NCBI GenBank assembly: GCA_005406025.1
Contig: BGZK01000736.1
Span: 186,001-250,000, forward strand
Source of the DNA: Eumeta japonica
Taxonomy: Eukaryota > Arthropoda > Insecta > Lepidoptera > Psychidae
Direction: 5' to 3'
Length of the DNA stretch: 64,000 nucleotides
The notes under the pieces are model-generated. The model did not search any database. It was not told the origin of the DNA and was given only the letters and a program-made list of their open reading frames with translations. Positions 1 through 12,599 of this stretch are shown here, piece after piece (within the stretch, counting starts at the first letter, position 1; each line of letters begins with the position of its first letter). Both the position numbers and the translations under genes were made by a program.

Positions 1-3000
1 GGTTCAACCGTTTCAAAGATGTCAGCTCTTGCTAGCTGCAGTAGGAATCTTAGACGCCGCGACATTATAGCGCCATTTCAACGAGCAAATCTTATCGTAC
101 CATCCATCAATTTCTATAATTAATATATATAGATACTTATACGTATCTCAATCGAATTTGATATCTCAACGTTAAGTATTATTTATGACTTTTTAGATGT
201 TCTTTTTTTTGTGATAGGGGTTTTTTTAAATTTATTATTTAATACAATTTATCTTAATCGATTGTTTATATCTCTCTAAATCGTGAAGACCCACCACCGC
301 ACAGACCAACGAACGGTGGTACACATATTTTTCAATTACAATTTTTGTTATGTAATCGAAGCTAATCAATTAGACAACAAAATATTCTTATAATTTAATG
401 TCTCCAGTTATTTGAACGTTATTGATAAAGTGGATTTAACGTCTAGTTTAAAGTATAAGTGCGATTTTATGTAGCGAAACTGAAGTATGCCCACGTATCG
501 AGAGTAGAGCACAACTCACACGCTTCGCGTAGAGTCGTGAAATATATTTATTAAAAAGATAAATTCGCTATTTTGGGAAATAAATTGTAAATAAGTATAT
601 TCTTACTCGATACAAAAAAATTAACATTACAATGACAATTTTTAAACCAGGAAACTAAATTTATAAGTTTCTTTTAAAAATTAAATATTCAATTTTATAT
701 GAACACATAAATTTTTATTTGCATTTTTCGTTTTAAGAAAGACATTTCTATTAATTATTGTTTGATAGATCAATATTTTTCTGTTTTACCTTTTAATTAT
801 TACATTCTAGGTAGGTTTTATCGCTTAGTATCGCTTTCTCGTTACACAAGATCAACCGATCCTATTTCGTATTATAAATTGAACTTTTCAGCCCTTGGGT
901 GACAATCGCGCATTCATTATTTCTTTATTCCAGGTATTTCTCTTAAAAAATAAAAGTGAGGCGACTCAATTTAAATTAGTTTGACCAACATTGCACCGCC
1001 AGAACCAATTGCAATTCAGAACTCTTATATGATGAATTACGTAACGAACATTATCAATACCATTCAGAATATTAGGAATAAATATTCCATCAACATGTAT
1101 TTAATAAAAACAGTAAAATTACATAATATTAAACGAATTTTCGTTCAATATGGTCAATATTGATAATTATGAAAAGCAAAATGTGCACACAATCAAAAAA
1201 CCTCTCAAAATTATATAACGTATATACAAATCAACAAGTAACCATTTCTTTTTTTTTTTTCATGTACCAATTGAAACAAAATTCGGGCTTACTTCATTCG
1301 TCTCTGTCGATACTAATTCAAATTAACGATTCCACAATACACAAATCCTGATACTACGGAACCGCGATAAGCAGAAAAAGCGAACAATTCGACCGACTTT
1401 TTTTTTCATAGGGAACTCACAGCTTTTTGTCTACGGTTCATAACGGTTGATGGTAATTCATAATTTCTTTAATAACAGCTTACCACATAATTCACGATTA
1501 GATCTTCATATATCCAGAGTACCACTTACCCCGTTACAGAAATAATAGTGCTCATAAAACGATAAATAAAATCTAATTAACTACAGGCACACACAGAACA
1601 ATACATCTAAAAACGTATTGTTCGGTGTGTAAAATCCGGCGTTACTTAACTTTAAGACGAAAAAATGAAAAAACATGATTGAACAATTTTTTATTTTTCC
1701 TTCAATCGAATAATAAAAACGAACGACATGCATCGTCTTCTTTATTGAAACCAATACGCGAATATCGGTCCAAAAAAGATGTGTTATTCTTCTAAGAAGT
1801 CTGTTTAAGAATTATCGTTTTGAAATTTTTGGCTTAAATGGTGTGCGTATATGATATTTTCGAGAAAAAATAACTACCTGATATTAGTGGAAAAAATTTA
1901 AGAAAAATATTTACTTAAATTATTGTTCAGTAATTTAGTACAGCAATACTACAAAAGTAAGTACACTTATCCGCCGTTAGTGACATCGTAAGATTTATCA
2001 CAAAATTTCATGAAAAAAAAGATAATACTGTAAAATTATTTAATTTGACTGCATTCTAGAAATCCGAATATTATAGTTGAGTTGGGCCCTTCACTAGCCC
2101 TAAATTGTTACTGACGCAAAGTTGGAATTTTTTTCTATTTCCGATCTTGTTTCAATTGATATAGTCTAAATCTTATTGCCCTACTAGGTTTATTAGTTCT
2201 TTAAAATATATTACGAGAAACCGATAAAGCATGCATTAATGGTTTTTAATTATTTGAGAGGATACAAAATAAAGTCAGGCCGATTTTCCTCACAATGTTC
2301 ACTTAATGTAATCGTTTTAACCAAGTTTCACAATAGAAGCAGTTCGCAGGAATTGAAAATATTATAATTTTTGGTGAAATAAGTAAGCCGATTAAGTACG
2401 ATAAAACTTAGAATAAAAATTGAAATAGATTTAAAAAAACAACAAATCGTATGCTATAAACATTCTTTAGGGTCTAACAAATGATGTATTTTATGATGCT
2501 ATTAAACAATTATATCGCAGCTTCCTAGTGCCCTCTTCATTTTATGCCGTAGTATTTTTCTATTTTATCTAAAAAATAATATGTCTGCACTCTACAATAA
2601 ATAAAAAAGACTTTTAATACGAGAGTAAATGAATTCAGCAATAAAACAAACATATTCCAAAAAAAGACAAGACAGTAATAATGTCAAATTTTTGCGTCCG
2701 CTTATCACAGCATCGATGCATAAACAAACAACCATAGATGAATTAATCTCTAATAAAAAATGATCTAATAAACCATAATTATTTATAAAGGGAATCACAT
2801 TTATCTCTATTTAAATAATAAAAGGTAAACATTTACATATTTACGGCATCACCGGTTCTTCCACGTGCTTTAGCTCGAGTTCGTAATCAGATGTTTGTAG
2901 AATTTATGATAAATGTTTTCCGAGTTGGCCCAGATTTGCTGACATTTGAAACGAACGCTGTTGCCCACGCTTATTGGCCATTTTCCCACGGCTTATCCGT

Positions 3001-4795
3001 TTTGAGTTTATTTAAAAAACTACCTGCCGTTTACTGCGTAATGATGCTCATTAAAAACATAAGAATTGTAATAATAACTCATCGAACGCATTGAATTAGG
3101 ATAAATATTTTACTTACTATTACCTATTATAATACCCTTTGATTTCGGTGATCACTTATGAAATCATGTGTAAGGTAATTAACCCTGTATAATTAACCCT
3201 GGATTTAATAAAATTAAAAGGGATGCACCCGTTTCATGACTAACGTAACTAGTCAACCATTCGCGAAACAAATAAACGATTAATTTGTTCTGTTAATTGG
3301 CAATGAAATTGAACCAGTCATTTGTATGACAATGTAAAATTTAATTGCTTAAACTAATCGTTAAATGGTCAAAAAATAAATTGATGTATATTATTTCTAT
3401 AATTTCTACTATTATCAGTTTTTCGTTCAAGGTTGTTTATTTTTATTTTTCTTCAAAAATATACTAAAAATACATCACCACTTTTCACGATAAGTTAAAA
3501 TGTACAAATAGAATACGTAACAATCATAGCGTGGCCAGTCTTAAAACTGAATAAAATATAAATTAAAGCAAATATTTTATTTATAATTAGATATCACAAA
3601 AGATGCACTTTTTATATTCAGACTGTACCACCGATTCAAAAAATACAAGAGACCTCGGCTAGAAGCTCATCTAGAGATTTTTGTTGTTTACGATTGCCAT
3701 GCATAATATTAATATAATAATAAACTTTCTTCGTAAACCGGCCTTCAATATATTTTTTAAACGGTTTGTTAAAAACGTAAAAGGCACATGCACCTGCTAT
3801 GAACGCGAAACTGTATACAACTGCATAATTACATATGCGCTACACTTTTAAAATTTCAGCAATGCAATTGTGTTATATCATTATATAGCATATTATATGT
3901 GTATATATATGATTTTGGCCGAGTAAAAATGGTATAAGTCTTGAGTCGAATACATCAAAGTACTGATATAATCGATGATAACGCACGACGCTTCTTGTCT
4001 TGGCCACGTCTGTTATATTAACTAATACCGTAAGCAAAAACGGATCACATTTTCCTTTATCAATTGCTAAACATTTTATGGTCTTTACTGAAGCAAAGTG
4101 AAAAGCGACAAGTTTATACGACGCGCTAAAAAGCATCTGTGACATTTATCACAAGTGCATAAAGTGCACTTTATTTAGAAATATATATAAATAATTAAAA
4201 TCTTAGGACAATTAACTGGTGCATTGCACATTGAAAACGGTTTGTTTCTGTCTCCACAGGAAATGTCAATTATATGACATATAATAAAATGCACGTACTT
4301 CTACTTTACACTTAAATATCTTTTGCACTTCAATTAATTACATGTAAACAATATAATATTGCAAGTTAAAAATTGAAAAACGTTAAAAAAATATATGCAT
4401 CAATTAACTGGTAAACTACCACCTCGCATGTTCAACAACAACACATTAATATTAGCGAAATATAAATAACTAATGGACGCAGCCATCTGTGAAATTAAAT
4501 GCCTTTGAGATTTCATAAAGTTTCATGAAAAATGTTTATTTCTTATCACCAACTGTACATCAATAAAACCTATTTTCTAACACCATTCGCGTAGTTTACG
4601 GGAGAATTATACGCGATGTGCTAAAATCGGGCTAAGTGTGCTAAGTGCGCTGTTTGTTTCTACACCCATTGTATTATTTCGATGAGTCGAGTTTTAGATA
4701 TATCTACGCATGCGCAACGTCGTTTGTGCTTATAAATTTTACTGGTTAATTGTTTATGTTAATTTTACTTACTCCGGCTTACTTGTTTCTGTAGT
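1..4795. other. AT-rich stretch with no recognisable gene
   Basis: No conserved exon, RNA gene or transposon end could be recognised on either strand. The reading frames present are short (90 codons or fewer), AT-driven and lack paired splice sites. The stretch could be intergenic DNA or part of a long intron of a gene lying outside the window; the sequence alone does not decide. Confidence 0.5.
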
Positions 4796-4891
4796 CTTCT
4801 TATTATTCCTCTCCCGTTCTCTTTCCTTCTCCTTCACCCCCTCACTCCACACCCCCCCCTCTCTGCCCAAACCTTATCTCTCTCAATTTTA
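4796..4891 (+). repeat. Polypyrimidine tract
   Basis: About 95 bases are almost entirely C and T on the plus strand, including an ACACCCCCCCCTCTCTG core. The tract is strongly strand-asymmetric compared with its AT-rich surroundings. Such tracts arise by slippage and can adopt triplex structures. A 60-codon frame across it is compositional. Confidence 0.6.
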
Positions 4892-4899
4892 GCAATGTA

Positions 4900-7800
4900 A
4901 TAGGCATAAACAAAAAATCGGTTTGCATATGCAGTTCTATTTATTACTGTGGTCATAGATGGCCTGCATTACCAATCTATATCACCGCACCTTCACAAGA
5001 GCATCTGTTTCAATACAACTACTAGTTACTAAGAACTTTATTGTACTTCAAAACGTTGTTGTCCGAATTGTCACATAATTTCAAAATAATATTGTGCCAC
5101 TCTTTTTGCGTCGAATTAAACATAAAAGGGGTGTTTATATGTAGATACGGCTTAGTACAGGTTAGTTACATGGATACTGATATAGTTAGAATTATAGAAT
5201 TTCTATTTATATAACATTTTTTTGGTCACGGTCTCAGGTCCGCGTTTCTTTCATTTTAAAATATGCCATTCTATTGTTTATAAAAATTGTACTATTTTGT
5301 AACAGAAATTCAACTAAGAAATCATCAGTTTTGGAATTTTACCGCAAACAAAAATATAAAGAAATAAACACATTCCTTGATATAGAATATTGGAAGTATT
5401 TACGGAATATTTCGTCGCAAACACATTTATTGGTTTACCGGTTCGTATAAACGTTTCGGACTGATAAATACCAAACGTGTTCAACTTTCAACAAACAAAT
5501 GTTCCAATAATCACGCAGAATGTTCAGAATTGTGATTTTTTTGGATGCATAAAAATTGAAAGATTGTTATTTATTGATAATCTTTACTCTAAAAATTCCA
5601 TCCTTTAACTAACTAATAATTAGTATGAAAGAGAAAGGAGGGTCTAAATTGAAACATTCATGTACTAATTCCGAGTGCGCGCGCAGTCGATTTTGCATGA
5701 ATTTGACACAACGCTATTCGTTTTCATGCAGATATTTTGAACTATTAACCACGACAGCAAGGAACAAAAAAGGTAAGTATAGTAAAAAACACATTCACGT
5801 GTTTGTTGCGTGTTGTGCGGAGCGTGGTTTAATAGCACACTTTCTAATTTATAGTTATCTTAAACACATTTGAAATTTCAAAGTCACTTCATAATATATT
5901 TATAAAAGCCCGCATACCAACACTTTCATGACGATTTGCATTGTTAAAAGGCAATTGAATTATTGTTAAAACCGTTTGTGGATACGGTACGATACATATT
6001 GCACATACCGGGTTAAAACAATGCTTCATTTATATGAATACGTTACTTGGATGCTGGTGCGACGCAAGCACGCTATATGCTGAAAACATGTAGTTCTACA
6101 TAGGCTTGTGCACATATACGAAAAGTCTTTCAAAGATATGTTTTTTCTCAATCGCAATACTCTATTATAGGCAAACGTTTGCTCTTATCCCAAAACACTG
6201 GTCGTTGAGCACAGAGCGCCTGCGTACTTGCACTGTTGTTACAGTGTTGTAATAACAATAATAGAACACCTCCACTGTTGTACAGTGGGGATGTTCCCCC
6301 ACACACATACCCTCCTCGCCCATTTACGCATAATAAATATAATTGTATTTTAAATATATAATAGTGAATTGTTCAACTTCGAATACTCAAGTTTCACTTA
6401 TTTTTCATTTTCTATATTCGATCACCGTCTTGCATCACATATGAATAGAAATCTGATAAACTTGTAATTGCATTACAAGTTCATCAGATTTCATTTCATT
6501 GGCATTTTCAATGTATATTTGGTAAGACCCATAAAATTTCCATAGCTATAAGTCTGCTTATAAATAAATATTGAACATTTCTGTCGAATAAGAAATCAGC
6601 CCTATATATCTAAAAGGTAAAAAGAAATATATATTTATCGGCGTCTATCGGTGTCGTACCATATTAAACACAATTCTCTCTTAGCAACATCAAAAGACTT
6701 TCAAAAAGCTAGATTTCATCAGTTTAAAGGCAACGATAATAGAAACATGATCACGATTAGATATTTTAAAATGTGCATTGGTGTATTATGTTTCATATGA
6801 AAATGCAACCGAATCATCTTGACTCAAAAATGTGATTGAGTTAAAAGCAAACGAATTATTTTACAAAACTGAAATGACTTGAAACCTGCGTTAAAAATGC
6901 TTTTCTACTATCAAGTAATAAATCATTATTATTATCACGTAAAATATAAGCAAAAAAAAATTATTTAATCATCACTTTAGTAAACACCAAAATTATCACT
7001 TACGCTGAGCTAATATTATTAAGAGATTTTTAATTAAAAATACGTAAGCGTCAAGAAAATGTACAAAACAGAAATCGTATTTAATTACCAGTTTGGTAAC
7101 CCCAGCCACGACACACCATCGATAACTCGACGGTATCAATTAACCATAACTTAAGCACAGCCCATCGAGGCAATGCCAAAGGTTAATAGGAATCTAAACG
7201 TCTAAGGAACTAACGACAAACAAACGGTTGTAATTTTACAGTTGCGCCTACTTACCTAGATACATTTGTATATTTGCTTTTCAATAATTTCGCAGGCTGT
7301 TTCTAGAATTTGAAATTCTGAGTGAATAATGAATAATTTCATAATACGTGTTGCAAACCATAAAATAAATTCTGAAGATTTATAATAAAATACGCCAATT
7401 TAATAAATGTGTTGGCTTATATTTGGAACTAATTCTAATTTATAATTCACAGTACGAAAAAGAAAAAAAAATAATATAAGCTATCAGGAATCTTAATGAG
7501 ATGCTATACAACCTCCTTGTCGGATATCTGGGTGCGAGCTTTAAGATAAAATTCACCAAAAGGATTACAATCGTCATAAGTAACGCAACATCCAGGAGAG
7601 AGTTAAAGATAAGTGCTAGCGGTTATTAATTACATAGCTACATCTACCATGAACACACTATTTAGAATAATAACTAGTTTTAATAAAAGACCCAAACGAT
7701 ATTTTAGAGGACAACAAATTATGACGAGTCTTTTAGCCTCATAACTCTTCAAAAGAGAACCTTAACCATTATAGGTATTCCGTTTCGTATAGCGTAATAG

Positions 7801-8230
7801 TATTCATATTAAATACGACGAGGCTGATACAGATGTTCAGAGCTTTCTATCGAACTATCTCAAATTCAGGTTAACTAATGAATTTCGATACTGAAAGTTT
7901 ATCAAACAACTGAATGACAATTGGGTCTGGTCAATGACAAACTTAATGGACTGGAAGAAGAATCGGAAATGAAGGACTGAATGGATAATAGGTGGATCCA
8001 GGAAGTGAAGGTGATGGAAGGTGGACGCGCGCGGAGTGGAAGGAAAATATTTGTTTATTTTGAAAACGGTTTTACTAACCGTTGCAAATAAGATAATTTA
8101 TAGAAACTATTCAAAAATTACACAAAATTGTAAATACTTTATTATTTGAAAAATCATCTCATTTTCATATTTTGATATAATTACTTGACACGTTTCAAGT
8201 ATTTTCGTCCGTCATTACACTATTATTACA
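4900..8230. other. Gene-free AT-rich stretch
   Basis: No supported exon was seen. It holds one strong hairpin (listed separately) and otherwise only AT-rich sequence. Confidence 0.45.
6448..6492. repeat. 21-bp-arm hairpin
   Basis: Two 21-base arms with one mismatch flank a 3-base loop; the arm core is GAAATCTGATAAACTTG. It is probably the fold of a tiny foldback transposon or a recombination-made palindrome. No gene is attached to it. Confidence 0.6.
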
Positions 8231-8545
8231 CTACTGGCTCTCCGCCCGCGACTGCGCCCGGGCTTAGATTCTAGGCTTACATGGAATGTAAGCCTTTAGT
8301 GTTGATCGATATCGCTGTCAATCTTGATTTCGTTCCCACTGTCAATTATGGACCCGGTATTACAAATCCCGAATCCGTTTTCAATGTTGGTCTGCTACCG
8401 ATCACGGTTCCGATTTGTACGAAGCCGAGGCTAATGCTAACTAGTATCATATAAAACGTACTGTATTATACATAGCGTAAATTCGGAGTTAGTGTAGTTT
8501 TCTATCAGTTGAAAATCGATGTAGTAGGTAGTTCCGTACAGTAGT
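8231..8545 (+). repeat. Dispersed 24-bp-unit repeat, copy 1
   Basis: This copy begins with a GC-rich segment (CTCCGCCCGCGACTGCGCC) that resembles a diverged Helitron 3' hairpin. It continues with degenerate units of the form TTNGATCCCGGTACTGTNTC, here for example ATCTTGATTTCGTTCCCACT. It ends in a tail GAAGCCGAGGCTAATGCTA that is also found at 50.7 and 50.9 kb. The tail after that, TAGTGTAGTTTTCTAT, also resembles the tail of the 50-kb copies. The family does not correspond to a named element known to me. Confidence 0.55.
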
Positions 8546-8885
8546 ACAAATACGAAAACGAAGTCGGGTACAAATAGTTGTATATGCAATTAAAAAACAC
8601 GCGTATTTGAATGCAACTTTGTGTCAAAATTTCAAGATCTTACTACTTTTATGAGCTTTGCGACAACAAACTTACGGAAGCGGAATTTTTATTTATAAAG
8701 ATCACCAATTATGGGAGGTAAATACTTGTATGAAAATAATGTTATTTAAATATTTTGATGCATATTTATTTCAGATTATATTGCCCAAAATATCATAGTT
8801 TAAATTTGCTATAATAAAAAATTATGATATACCTATTTAATTAACCAGAAAAATTCATAACAATGATTGCATATACTTAGATACT

Positions 8886-8938
8886 AAATAATAATGTTCA
8901 TATTTAGTATCTAAGACTAAACATGAACATTATTATTT
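8886..8938. repeat. 16-bp-arm hairpin
   Basis: A perfect 16-base inverted repeat, AAATAATAATGTTCAT, is separated by a 21-base loop. It is AT-rich, so part of the pairing may be compositional. Confidence 0.4.
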
Positions 8939-9126
8939 TACGCAATGCACCATACCTATTATTTCAGATTAGCATATATGTTCCATATAACCACACAATA
9001 TATTTTGTGTTATAAACCTTGATTTTTTTTTTCACTTAGCAATTCCATCATCTTCAGCGCGAGACCGACCATATTTTATATTCAGGACAAAACATTGTCG
9101 CATTCGCGGTATCCCCTCGCAAAGTT

Positions 9127-9474
9127 CTAGAACAGAAGCATAGTCAAGGTTGACTGCTCCTGAAATGCTTGAATTGCTTCGCTCATAGTACAGTAACAGT
9201 AGGATAACTTAATGGTTTTAGCGTCAATCAATTGCATAAGTATAAATTTATGATTCGAACACAAAAAACCGGCTGCTTTCAGCTCAACAGTTCGTCTTCG
9301 ACCAAATAAAGGAACAGGCCGCGACATAAATTCCCGCAATAGTCCATTAGCTAGGTCCGCGGCTATTGTTGGAATTGTAAATCTTATGTTTTTCGCAGCG
9401 AAATCGTTTTTATCGTCGAAATAAGGTCGTACACGCGCAGCGGGGTTATTCCCTGTACAAGGTCTGGTATCCAT
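9127..9474 (-). CDS. Unrecognised 115-codon open frame
   Basis: This is the longest open frame in the first 18 kb, with base composition richer in GC than its flanks. It starts MDTRPCTGNN and contains an FGRRRTVELKAAGF segment. I recognise no domain, signal peptide or membrane segment, and no splice partners were found. It may be an exon of an unknown gene, a fragment of a transposon coding region, or chance. It lies among repeats, which favours the last two. Confidence 0.15.
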   Translation of the reverse strand: MDTRPCTGNNPAARVRPYFDDKNDFAAKNIRFTIPTIAADLANGLLREFMSRPVPLFGRRRTVELKAAGFLCSNHKFILMQLIDAKTIKLSYCYCTMSEAIQAFQEQSTLTMLLF

Positions 9475-9834
9475 GTTTTAAGGACTCGTACAGAAAATAC
9501 TCAGATGACATTTAAAAGTAAGAATCGCAGACGTGTCTACGCCATTAAAAAATAAATCAGCTATACTCTTTACGAACTTGTAATATGTTTTGTACAATTA
9601 TTTTTTTTGCAGTTACGCTTGGTCGCTTATTGGTATGCTTTTAAAAAAGATATGTGTATTTCTATTGATTGAATCATTAATAGTTCCGGGCTAGAAAAAT
9701 ACATTGTACAATTAATCCGATTTAAAAAATCATTTCACTCATAAAAAACTGCACTATTCCCGAACAGTATAATTTATGTTATTTTCTACGAGTCCTACAC
9801 GGCTTCGTTTAAATCGAACTTGCCATCAGTAGCA

Positions 9835-10065
9835 GAACCGAAATTGGAAGTAGGACGGAGGGTACAATCGAAAGCAGGGCCAGAATCAGAATTGAAAACG
9901 GGATCGGGACTAATAGTGAGAACGGGACTGAGGTCGAGATCGAGTGCATGACCGGGGCCAGAATCAAAAGTGTAAGCGCGATTGGAATTGACAGTACAAT
10001 TGTTCGATACGAGTATCAGAGACGAAAGGAATTCGTTTTATGTCTATTTGCGTGGAGCCATGAGC
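9835..10065 (-). repeat. Dispersed 24-bp-unit repeat, copy 2 (inverted)
   Basis: On the minus strand this reads as a run of GATCYCGGYCCCGGTYNTG-like units, the same degenerate unit as at 8.3 and 50.5 kb but in opposite orientation. Plus-strand landmarks are GAACCGAAATTGGAAGTAGG and GGGATCGGGACTAATAGTG. On the minus strand it is preceded by an ATAGACATAAAACG head similar to the head at 11.04 and 50.4 kb. Confidence 0.5.
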
Positions 10066-10261
10066 CTATACTATATGAGTCCACCACCTAGCGAAAAGCC
10101 CAGAACAACGTCTGGTGGGCCAGCATTAGTGCTATAAAACAACAAATGTAGTTCATATAACTACCATTTTCAATTTCTATTTTATAGTCTCCCGATATCT
10201 CTCGCTCTGAAATTCATGTATTATGTATTTATATCGGCGTAGATTTTCAAGAAAACGGCTT

Positions 10262-10278
10262 TCAATCAATCAATCAAT
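10262..10278 (+). repeat. (CAAT)n microsatellite
   Basis: Four tandem CAAT/AATC units lie in an otherwise unremarkable stretch. Confidence 0.7.
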
Positions 10279-10324
10279 CCAGGATATCATAACGCAGCAA
10301 AATGTCAATTTGTCATGTACGTTG

Positions 10325-10412
10325 GACCGAGCAAGTTTTTCCAGCGACGCGCCGCGTGGGGCGTGGAGGCGCGGCGCTCAAAGTAAATATGCGGGGCGGC
10401 CGCCGCGCCTAG
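10325..10412. other. Short GC- and CpG-rich island
   Basis: About 90 bases are GC-rich inside DNA that is roughly two-thirds AT, with several GCGCC/GGCGC motifs that can pair with one another (GGCGCGGCGC against GCCGCCGCGCC). A 69-codon frame runs through it with no recognisable product. It could be a repeat end, a promoter or 5' exon of an unseen transcript, or transferred sequence. Confidence 0.35.
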
Positions 10413-10884
10413 AATGGCTGATCTTTGCATGATCATTACTGTGACCACGAGACTTACCTACTAGCATGATCCGGATTTATATACTAATAAACCAAATATT
10501 TACATACCATAGAGCAAGAAGTAGTATTCAAGTAGTTGCAAATAAATATTCCAAATGAAGTGGTTGGGTAGATGCTGACACGAATAGCGCCCTTATATTG
10601 ATCTAACTTATAAATATTTTTGATTTTTCCTCCTTTCACACAACAAAGGAGCAACGGACCGAATCCATTTTTCAAATAGATGTAGTTGGTGGGGCGGAAA
10701 AGATAATCAGCTCGTTTTTTCACCGAAATAATACACGCTTCCCGTGGGACAGTAATTATAACCGACTGAGTAATTAGTGAACTGTCTGAATCAAATTTGA
10801 TTTATGAATTAGTTGAATGGTAATATTAAAGATATTTTTTATCTTATCAAAATGAAATTCCAATGAGACTAAGTTAATCCAAAT

Positions 10885-11060
10885 TTTATAGTGAAACCGC
10901 GGGCCACATAATCCATAGAATCGACAGTGAGGCAAATCGACATCGAAATGGAGAGCAGGACAAAAATCGATATCTAAAACGGGACCGAGTTTGAGCGGAA
11001 CCGATATTAAAAACATAATAAGATGTAAAACGTGAAGAAATTTATGTTATGTCCATGAAG
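10885..11060 (-). repeat. Dispersed 24-bp-unit repeat, copy 3 (inverted)
   Basis: The minus strand contains a run of the same degenerate GAT/TCCCGGT units (plus-strand landmark AAACGGGACCGAGTTTGAG). It has the family head CATGGACATAA next to it at about 11045-11055. The array is shorter and more diverged than the 50-kb copies. Confidence 0.45.
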
Positions 11061-11185
11061 TTCGGGACAGCAATATAATATGCATGTCCTCTCATTACCT
11101 GTTAAATTTTTAAATATAGGCTATTAGTACATTGCATGGAGTATGATTCCTTTTGTACTTATAAACACAAGAGCTGATTTTTAGC

Positions 11186-11455
11186 ACGCTATTAGGGTTC
11201 CGAGCCCAAAGGGTATCGACGGACTTTATTACTAACCCTCCGTTGTCCGTCTGTCTGTCTGTCAGCGAGTTGTATCTTATCAGCCGTAATACCTAGATAG
11301 ATGCAATTTTAACATTTTGATATGTCTATTGCCGCTGTAACAAAAAATAATAAAAATAAGATTAAATTAGAAATGAAAATGCCCTCCCCCCCCTAAGCCT
11401 CAAGAAGCGTGACTTAAGGAAGCCTTCGTGTCGAGTCCGACTCACATTTAATTGG
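11186..11455 (-). repeat. Dispersed repeat, GTGCGAGTCGGACTCGC family, short copy
   Basis: One end is AGGGTTCCGAGCCCAAAGGG, followed by the TCCGTCTGTCTGTCTGTC motif. The other end is CGAGTCCGACTCACATTTAA, the reverse complement of the end at 46.07 kb. The copy is non-coding and about 270 bp. This family is very common in lepidopteran genomes; I do not assign it a registered name. Confidence 0.65.
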
Positions 11456-12424
11456 TTGACTGTTTATTTTGTAACTATTGACTTTTCTACTTATTTATAA
11501 TTACTCTAGCTGTTTAGGAGAGTTCCAAATTAACGACATAATAGGGTGCTTTTGCAGTGTGAATTAGTAAAAATAATAAATTCACGACATATATCATTTC
11601 TAAATAATTTTCTTTCAAAGTTGTATTGTCGTCGTCCTTAGTATAGGTAAAGACAGACTACCGTCGCAAAATAAACGCTTGCAAATGTAAATGAAGAAAC
11701 TAATTTATCCTAATGTAATAATGAACTCGAGACACGGTGATACCATGAATATATTTACCAAATCACCAAAATAATGGCCACCCTACCCAATGAATGATAA
11801 AACACGTTGCGCCGACGCAACTCGCAACTCGCTGCCAATGTCTAACTTACTATTCGCATCGTAATGCCTAATTATACTGAGTAATGGGCCTCTATGCGGT
11901 AAATACCACAGCTTATCCGTTTACCAAGTGACTGGATATATTATATTAAAGTCTAAACGCAACGCGCATTGTGATTTAGCATCTATAAAATATACATGAA
12001 GAAATATATTTCTATACTCTACACGCACTCACTTATATATTGCGCATAATTTTCAAAAAAATTTCAATATGGTATATATTAAAATCAAAGTGATATTTAC
12101 TATGAGCTTTTTGTTTTTAAATGATTACGTTTACATGTATTTTAAGTGTGACTAGCGTTCATATTAATGCTTTTCTGACATCCTCATCTAGAACACATCC
12201 AATACTAAAAGCTTACGTATCTGTCCATGACTATTAAAATAAAGGTTTTTAGTGGGAGATGGAAATTTTCCATCAGAAAAATAATATATATCTCTATATT
12301 GTATAGTTATAGCTCTATCTAAAGATATACTATACAATACCGTTATATTATAAATATAATGACGTCTTGTATATACGGCAAAATTACTAGTTTTCACCCG
12401 TGGATTCGCCTGCAAGGGGATATA

Positions 12425-12560
12425 ATCAATTCCTTTATGTTTTATATCGAGAAGTTTCTCTGTCGATAACGACCGCGACTTCGATCCAGGTCACGATTTT
12501 GACACCAACAATGGTCTGTTCCGATTCCCGGTCTCGTTCTGAATTCCAAACCTAGCATAT
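12425..12560 (+). repeat. Dispersed 24-bp-unit repeat, copy 4
   Basis: It contains GACTTCGATCCAGGTCACG and GATTCCCGGTCTCGTTCTG, matching the degenerate unit of the 50-kb arrays in the same orientation. Only about four units are recognisable and the conserved tail is not clear, so this is a fragment. Confidence 0.4.
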
Positions 12561-12599
12561 AGTTCTCCGTATACTAGTCAGAGATCAAAAAACGTTATA

